Positions 59,843 through 64,000 of a stretch of 64,000 nucleotides of DNA are shown piece by piece (position 1 is the first letter of the stretch; every line of letters starts with the position of its first letter). The stretch is from an uncultured Lachnospiraceae bacterium (GTDB taxonomy: Bacteria; Bacillota; Clostridia; Lachnospirales; Lachnospiraceae), in NCBI GenBank assembly GCA_910588825.1, contig CAJURF010000005.1:1-64000 (forward strand), written 5' to 3'. The notes beneath the pieces are model-generated. The model was not told where the DNA came from, searched no databases, and saw nothing but the letters and a program-made list of their open reading frames with translations. The position numbers were made by a program, and so were the translations under genes.

Positions 59843-62266
59843 ATGAGCACACCTTATAACCATAAAGCCATTGAACAGAAATGGCGTTCTAACTGGGCCA
59901 AAAACCCTGTCAACGTAAACGACGGCAAAAAGCCCAAATATTACTGTCTGGACATGTTCCCATATCCATCGGGAAACGGCCTGCATGTGGGACACTGGAG
60001 AGGCTATGTGATCTCCGACGTGTGGAGCAGATATAAAATGTTACAAGGACATTACGTGATCCACCCCATGGGCTGGGACGCTTTCGGCCTTCCGGCGGAG
60101 AATTATGCCATCAAGATGGGCACCCACCCCGCCAAATCCACAGCCGAAAATGTGGAAAAATTCAAAGAACAGCTTAACGACATCGCTGCCATCTACGACT
60201 GGGATATGGAAGTGAACACCACAGACCCGGCATTTTATAAATGGACCCAGTGGATCTTTGTGAAAATGTTCAAAGAAGGTCTGGCCTATGAGAAAGAATT
60301 TCCCATCAACTGGTGCCCCTCCTGCAAAACCGGGCTGGCCAATGAAGAAGTAGTCAACGGCTGCTGCGAGCGCTGTGGAGCCGAGGTAACCAAGAAAAAC
60401 CTGCGCCAGTGGATGCTGAAAATCACCAAATACGCCGAGCGTCTGTTAAACGACCTGGACAAGCTGGACTGGCCGGAAAAAGTGAAAAAAATGCAGACAG
60501 ATTGGATTGGAAAATCTTACGGCGCGGAAGTGGACTTTCCCATAGAGGGCCGGGATGAGAAAATCACTGTCTACACCACAAGACCTGACACCCTGTACGG
60601 AGCCACCTTCATGGTACTGGCACCGGAACACCCGCTGGCAGCCAGTCTGGCTGTGCCTGAGACCAGAGATGCGGTAGACAAATATATCTATGATGCTTCC
60701 ATGAAATCCAATGTGGACCGTCTTCAGGACAAAGAAAAAACCGGCGTATTTACCGGAAGTTATGCCATCAACCCTCTGAACCAGGCAAAAACCCCCATCT
60801 GGTTATCCGATTACGTGCTGGCTGACTACGGCACTGGAGCCATCATGTGTGTTCCTGCCCACGATGACCGGGACTTCGCATTTGCCAAAAAATTTGATAT
60901 TCCCATTATTCAGGTTATTGCCAAGGACGGAAAAGAAATTGAGAACATGACCGAAGCTTACACCGAGGCCTCCGGCATCATGATCCACTCCGGGGAATGG
61001 GACGGTATGGAGTCGGCTGTGCTGAAAAAGGAAGCCCCACACATGATTGAAAAACGGGGTCTGGGAAAAGCCACGGTAAACTACAAACTTCGTGACTGGG
61101 TGTTCTCCAGACAGCGCTACTGGGGCGAACCCATCCCCATCATCCACTGCCCCAAATGCGGCAATGTTCCGGTTCCCGAGGAAGAACTGCCCCTTATGCT
61201 GCCTGACGTAACATCCTATGAACCCACAGGTACGGGAGAATCCCCCCTTGCAGCCATCGAAGAGTGGGTAAACTGTAAATGTCCGGTGTGCGGCGCAGAT
61301 GCCAAACGGGAGACCAACACCATGCCTCAGTGGGCAGGTTCCTCCTGGTATTTCCTCCGGTATGTGGACAGCCACAATGACAAGGAACTGGTTTCCAAGG
61401 AAAAAGCAGACCAATACCTGCCGGTGGACATGTATATCGGAGGCGTGGAACACGCAGTGCTCCATCTGCTCTACTCCCGATTTTACACAAAGTTTTTGTA
61501 CGATATTGGAGCTGTAGACTTTGACGAACCTTTTCACAAGCTGTTCAATCAGGGAATGATCACCGGGAAAAACGGGATCAAAATGAGTAAATCCAAAGGA
61601 AACGTGGTATCGCCTGACGATTTGGTGCGGGATTACGGCTGTGACTCTCTGCGCATGTACGAACTGTTCGTGGGGCCGCCGGAATTAGATGCCGAGTGGG
61701 ACGACCGGGGAATCGACGGGGTAAGCCGTTTCCTGAAACGTTTCTGGAAACTGGCCCTGGACAGCCGGGAAGCAGACGTAAAGGCCACAACGGAAATGGT
61801 GAAACTGCGCCACAGACTCATCTACGACATCACCCAGCGTCTGGAGAGCTTCAGTCTGAACACCGTAATCTCCGGTTTCATGGAGTACAACAACAAACTG
61901 ATGGAAACCGCGAAAAAAGCAGGCGGTATTGACGCAGAGACTATAGAGACCTTCCTGATTCTCATGGCTCCCTTTGCCCCCCATATGGCAGAAGAACTGT
62001 GGGAGATCTATGGACATAACACTTCCGTCTTTGAAAACCGCTGGCCAGAAGCCGACGAAAGCGCCATGAAAGACGATGAGATCGAAGTGCCTGTGCAGAT
62101 CAACGGAAAAACCCGGGCAGTTATCCGCATACCTGCGGACGCGGGAAAAGAAGAAGCCCTGGCTGCCGGAAAGGAAGCCGTGGCGGACAAACTGGACGGC
62201 AATATCGTCAAAGAAATTTACGTGCCGAAGAAGATTATCAATATTGTACAGAAACCTGGAAAATAA
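59843..62266 (+). CDS. leuS: Leucyl-tRNA synthetase
   Basis: 807 residues from the ATG at 59843 (GAGGAGGA upstream); a longer frame from 59765 runs through the terminator and is rejected. HIGH motif in 'SGNGLHVGHWRGYVIS', KMSKS in 'GIKMSKSKGNVVSPDDL', zinc-like ribbon Cys in 'WCPSCKTGLANEEVVNGCCE', and CP1 editing domain 'VYTTRPDTLYGATFMVLAPE'. Full length, all domains intact. Confidence 0.97.
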   Translation: MSTPYNHKAIEQKWRSNWAKNPVNVNDGKKPKYYCLDMFPYPSGNGLHVGHWRGYVISDVWSRYKMLQGHYVIHPMGWDAFGLPAENYAIKMGTHPAKSTAENVEKFKEQLNDIAAIYDWDMEVNTTDPAFYKWTQWIFVKMFKEGLAYEKEFPINWCPSCKTGLANEEVVNGCCERCGAEVTKKNLRQWMLKITKYAERLLNDLDKLDWPEKVKKMQTDWIGKSYGAEVDFPIEGRDEKITVYTTRPDTLYGATFMVLAPEHPLAASLAVPETRDAVDKYIYDASMKSNVDRLQDKEKTGVFTGSYAINPLNQAKTPIWLSDYVLADYGTGAIMCVPAHDDRDFAFAKKFDIPIIQVIAKDGKEIENMTEAYTEASGIMIHSGEWDGMESAVLKKEAPHMIEKRGLGKATVNYKLRDWVFSRQRYWGEPIPIIHCPKCGNVPVPEEELPLMLPDVTSYEPTGTGESPLAAIEEWVNCKCPVCGADAKRETNTMPQWAGSSWYFLRYVDSHNDKELVSKEKADQYLPVDMYIGGVEHAVLHLLYSRFYTKFLYDIGAVDFDEPFHKLFNQGMITGKNGIKMSKSKGNVVSPDDLVRDYGCDSLRMYELFVGPPELDAEWDDRGIDGVSRFLKRFWKLALDSREADVKATTEMVKLRHRLIYDITQRLESFSLNTVISGFMEYNNKLMETAKKAGGIDAETIETFLILMAPFAPHMAEELWEIYGHNTSVFENRWPEADESAMKDDEIEVPVQINGKTRAVIRIPADAGKEEALAAGKEAVADKLDGNIVKEIYVPKKIINIVQKPGK

Positions 62267-62271
62267 AATAG

Positions 62272-62317
62272 AAAAAAGACGGGTAAATCGTATTTTACGT
62301 TTTTACCCGTCTTTTTT
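62272..62317. terminator. Bidirectional terminator between leuS and the sulfotransferase gene
   Basis: AAAAAAGACGGGTAAA and TTTACCCGTCTTTTTT form a perfect 16-bp inverted repeat with a 14-nt loop, ending in T6 on each strand. It lies exactly between two convergent genes. Confidence 0.93.
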
Positions 62318-62322
62318 GAATA

Positions 62323-63453
62323 TTATTTGTCGCAGCTGTCCTTACCAGCACCTTTTAACTTCCGATACGCCCTCACCAGCAAATGGCTGCGCAGTTTCTC
62401 AGTGCGGCTTTTCAGCTTCTGAATCTCCTGCTGCTGCTGGCAGAATACCTCTGTAAACAGCAGAATAATATCCCGGTACATGGTATCCGGATTCACCTTC
62501 CATACAGGGAGCTCCTCTATGGGATCATAGAAAAGCCTTCCATCCGGCCTGTCCAGAAATATCTCCGCCGTCTTCCGGTTGCTTTCCTCAAATTTTTCCA
62601 TAAACTGTACCTGCTGTTCATAGGTGAACATGCTAGTATTGGAATGCAGATCACTGGCAGTGCAGTCGCTGGCAGCCTTAATGGCATTATTCATAAAATC
62701 ATTCAGCTCAATATATTCCGGTATGCCGTTGAGAATCCTCTTAATCTCAAGAAAATTTTCCCGCAGACCCATATTGTTTTTAACGGTATCTTTCGTATAA
62801 CTCTCTGTGAGAGTAAGTCCGATACATTGGAGAAAATCTGAAAAAATCGAATTTCCATTGCCTTCAAACTGTCCCCTCTCATAGGGCCGCACAATCAGAT
62901 TCTCTTTTCCCACAGCATCCGCAATGGTGCTCAGATGTTTAAAATAATCCAGGGGATAATTTAAAAAGGCATCCGTAGTCATATATTCGTCAAAGCTTTC
63001 CGTCCTCATGACAAATCTTGACTTCACATTCTGATTATAAAGCGACTGGATGAATAAATCCTGTCTGCGCAGATATACGATTACTTTTAATTCACAGCCG
63101 ATTTTTTGAAAATCTTTCACTGTCTTCTGCCAAAATCCCTTACGCCTGGTTCCGATTTTCCAGATTTCCTCATCCGACAGTACAACATCTGTATATGTTT
63201 CCGTCAGTTCTCTCAACATCTGAAATGCCGCTGCCTGCACGGCAGGCTCATCATACTGTACCACATTTCCTTCATTGAAAATCAGGAAATGCCCATTTCG
63301 GTTCTTATACCTGTTATCATTTCCAAATTTCGAAGTAAAATCGGGAAAGCAATATCCTTGTTTATGCAACAGTTCTTCGTTTTCGCGCAAAAAAGTCTGG
63401 ACAGCAGTTGTCCCTGTTTTTGGTGTACCAATGCTTAAATGAACGGTTCCCAT
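62323..63453 (-). CDS. Sulfotransferase-family protein
   Basis: 376 residues. The 5'-phosphosulfate-binding loop is near the start, 'LSIGTPKTGTTAVQTFLREN'. The 3'-phosphate-binding segment is 'VIVYLRRQDLFIQSLYNQNV'. The C-terminal 40 residues are basic with a short coiled coil ('QQQQEIQKLKSRTEKLRSHL'). It transfers sulfate from PAPS to a sugar or other acceptor. The adjacent APS kinase gene, transcribed in the same direction 84 bp upstream, would supply PAPS. Acceptor unknown; similar enzymes lie in polysaccharide clusters. Confidence 0.8.
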   Translation of the reverse strand: MGTVHLSIGTPKTGTTAVQTFLRENEELLHKQGYCFPDFTSKFGNDNRYKNRNGHFLIFNEGNVVQYDEPAVQAAAFQMLRELTETYTDVVLSDEEIWKIGTRRKGFWQKTVKDFQKIGCELKVIVYLRRQDLFIQSLYNQNVKSRFVMRTESFDEYMTTDAFLNYPLDYFKHLSTIADAVGKENLIVRPYERGQFEGNGNSIFSDFLQCIGLTLTESYTKDTVKNNMGLRENFLEIKRILNGIPEYIELNDFMNNAIKAASDCTASDLHSNTSMFTYEQQVQFMEKFEESNRKTAEIFLDRPDGRLFYDPIEELPVWKVNPDTMYRDIILLFTEVFCQQQQEIQKLKSRTEKLRSHLLVRAYRKLKGAGKDSCDK

Positions 63454-63537
63454 TTATTCATCCTTTCTTCCGTTTCTTAAATCTAAAAATTCCCCTATAT
63501 AGTATAATGAATAAATGTGATGCAAATTTGAGTTTTT

Positions 63538-64000
63538 TTATTTTTTGTGTTTCTGTATCTCTTCCAGCCGTTCTATGATGCGTTCTACCGCCTGTTCCAG
63601 GGTGCTGGTGCTGGTGTCAATCTGAATCTCCGGATTTGACGGAGGCTCATAAGCGCTGGATATTCCTGTGAAATTGGGAATTTCGCCTTTGCGGGCTTTT
63701 GCATACAGCCCTTTCACATCACGCTTCTCACATACTTCCAGCGGTGTACTCACGTAGATTTCCACAAAGTTATCTCCAATAATCGTCCTGGCATTTTCCC
63801 TGTCCTGGGCATAGGGCGAGATAAAGGCTGTAAGCACAATCAGCCCTGCGTCATTCATCAGCTTAGAAACTTCAGCCACCCGGCGTATATTTTCGATCCT
63901 GTCCTGCTGGGTAAAGCCCAGATTCCTGCACAATCCCATCCGCACATTGTCACCGTCCAACAGCATAGTATGACGTCCAAGAGCCAGAAGACGTTTTTCC
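63538..64000 (-). CDS. cysC: Adenylylsulfate kinase (APS kinase), 5' part beyond the window
   Basis: 154 visible residues; the frame is open to the right window edge, beginning 'EKRLLALGRHTMLLDGDNVR' and so lacking its P-loop and start. 'ENIRRVAEVSKLMNDAGLIV', 'EIYVSTPLEVCEKRDVKGLY' and 'FTGISSAYEPP' are APS kinase signatures. It phosphorylates APS to PAPS. It may be a free CysC or the C-terminal half of a CysNC fusion; the window cannot tell. Function matches the sulfotransferase downstream. Confidence 0.9.
   Translation of the reverse strand, partial: EKRLLALGRHTMLLDGDNVRMGLCRNLGFTQQDRIENIRRVAEVSKLMNDAGLIVLTAFISPYAQDRENARTIIGDNFVEIYVSTPLEVCEKRDVKGLYAKARKGEIPNFTGISSAYEPPSNPEIQIDTSTSTLEQAVERIIERLEEIQKHKK

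Noticed and set aside
60803..61537. 244-codon minus-strand frame inside leuS
   Set aside because: Antisense to conserved leuS sequence; no RBS and no family resemblance.
1..64000. tRNA, rRNA, tmRNA, SRP RNA or CRISPR arrays
   Set aside because: Read through for cloverleaf ends, conserved RNA strings and regularly spaced repeats; none seen.

Overview
The window looks like a chromosomal segment of a spore-forming, anaerobic member of the Clostridia, most likely Lachnospiraceae. The supporting evidence is clostridial synteny (pyrH-frr-uppS-cdsA-dxr-rseP and yicC-remA-gmk-rpoZ), Csp-type subtilisins, a peptidoglycan-binding protein, LoaP-type NusG paralogues, a group C [FeFe] hydrogenase and a DUF6179/DUF6323 pair. 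Genus was not resolved. No rRNA, tRNA, CRISPR array or complete insertion sequence was seen.

Layout. (1) 0-12.1 kb, minus strand: a surface polysaccharide cluster. It starts with an aminotransferase, initiating sugar transferase and acetyltransferase (PglE/PglC/PglD-like). It continues into a strikingly AT-rich block of glycosyltransferases and an EpsG-type polymerase, and ends with an FdtA/FdtB pair for a 3-amino-deoxy sugar. (2) 12.1-13.9 kb: a leader with hairpins, a DinJ-like antitoxin, and two tandem NusG/LoaP-type antiterminators that probably control the cluster. (3) 13.9-18.7 kb: a decay zone with four antitoxin genes or fragments and no visible toxin, an AAA-ATPase/PD-(D/E)XK protein, a zinc-ribbon fragment and a Uma2 nuclease-like protein. 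(4) 18.7-21.7 kb: molybdenum-cofactor genes (MOSC-MogA fusion, MobA) around a formate/nitrite channel. (5) 21.9-29.6 kb: a peptidoglycan-binding protein, then a housekeeping run in isoprenoid, phospholipid and translation functions, and a lipoprotein. (6) 29.9-35.2 kb: an ArsR regulator, two subtilisins, a lipoprotein, a Cys/Gly-rich protein and small proteins. (7) 35.2-41.9 kb: cinA, pgsA, rimO, rpoZ, gmk, remA, yicC and a tandem HAD protein. (8) 42.1-47.1 kb, plus strand: a LysR regulator followed by a redox-signalling operon: an aminoglycoside-phosphotransferase-like domain fused to a [2Fe-2S] domain, a sensory [FeFe] hydrogenase with a PAS domain, and a SpoIIE-type PP2C phosphatase. (9) 47.3-57.8 kb, minus strand: a DUF6323/DUF6179 pair, a two-component system, and an operon combining a sugar-type ABC importer with a membrane fusion protein and a MacB-like membrane protein, with no ATPase visible. 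(10) 58-64 kb: rqcH and leuS, then a sulfotransferase with an APS kinase cut by the window end.

The strongest candidates for an under-described system are the kinase-like/[2Fe-2S] + sensory hydrogenase + phosphatase operon and the twin-LoaP control of the polysaccharide cluster. A 92-bp hairpin repeat present twice in opposite orientations (near 19.7 and 51.4 kb) and a 139-bp inverted-repeat element near 47.2 kb are further structures that the genes do not explain.
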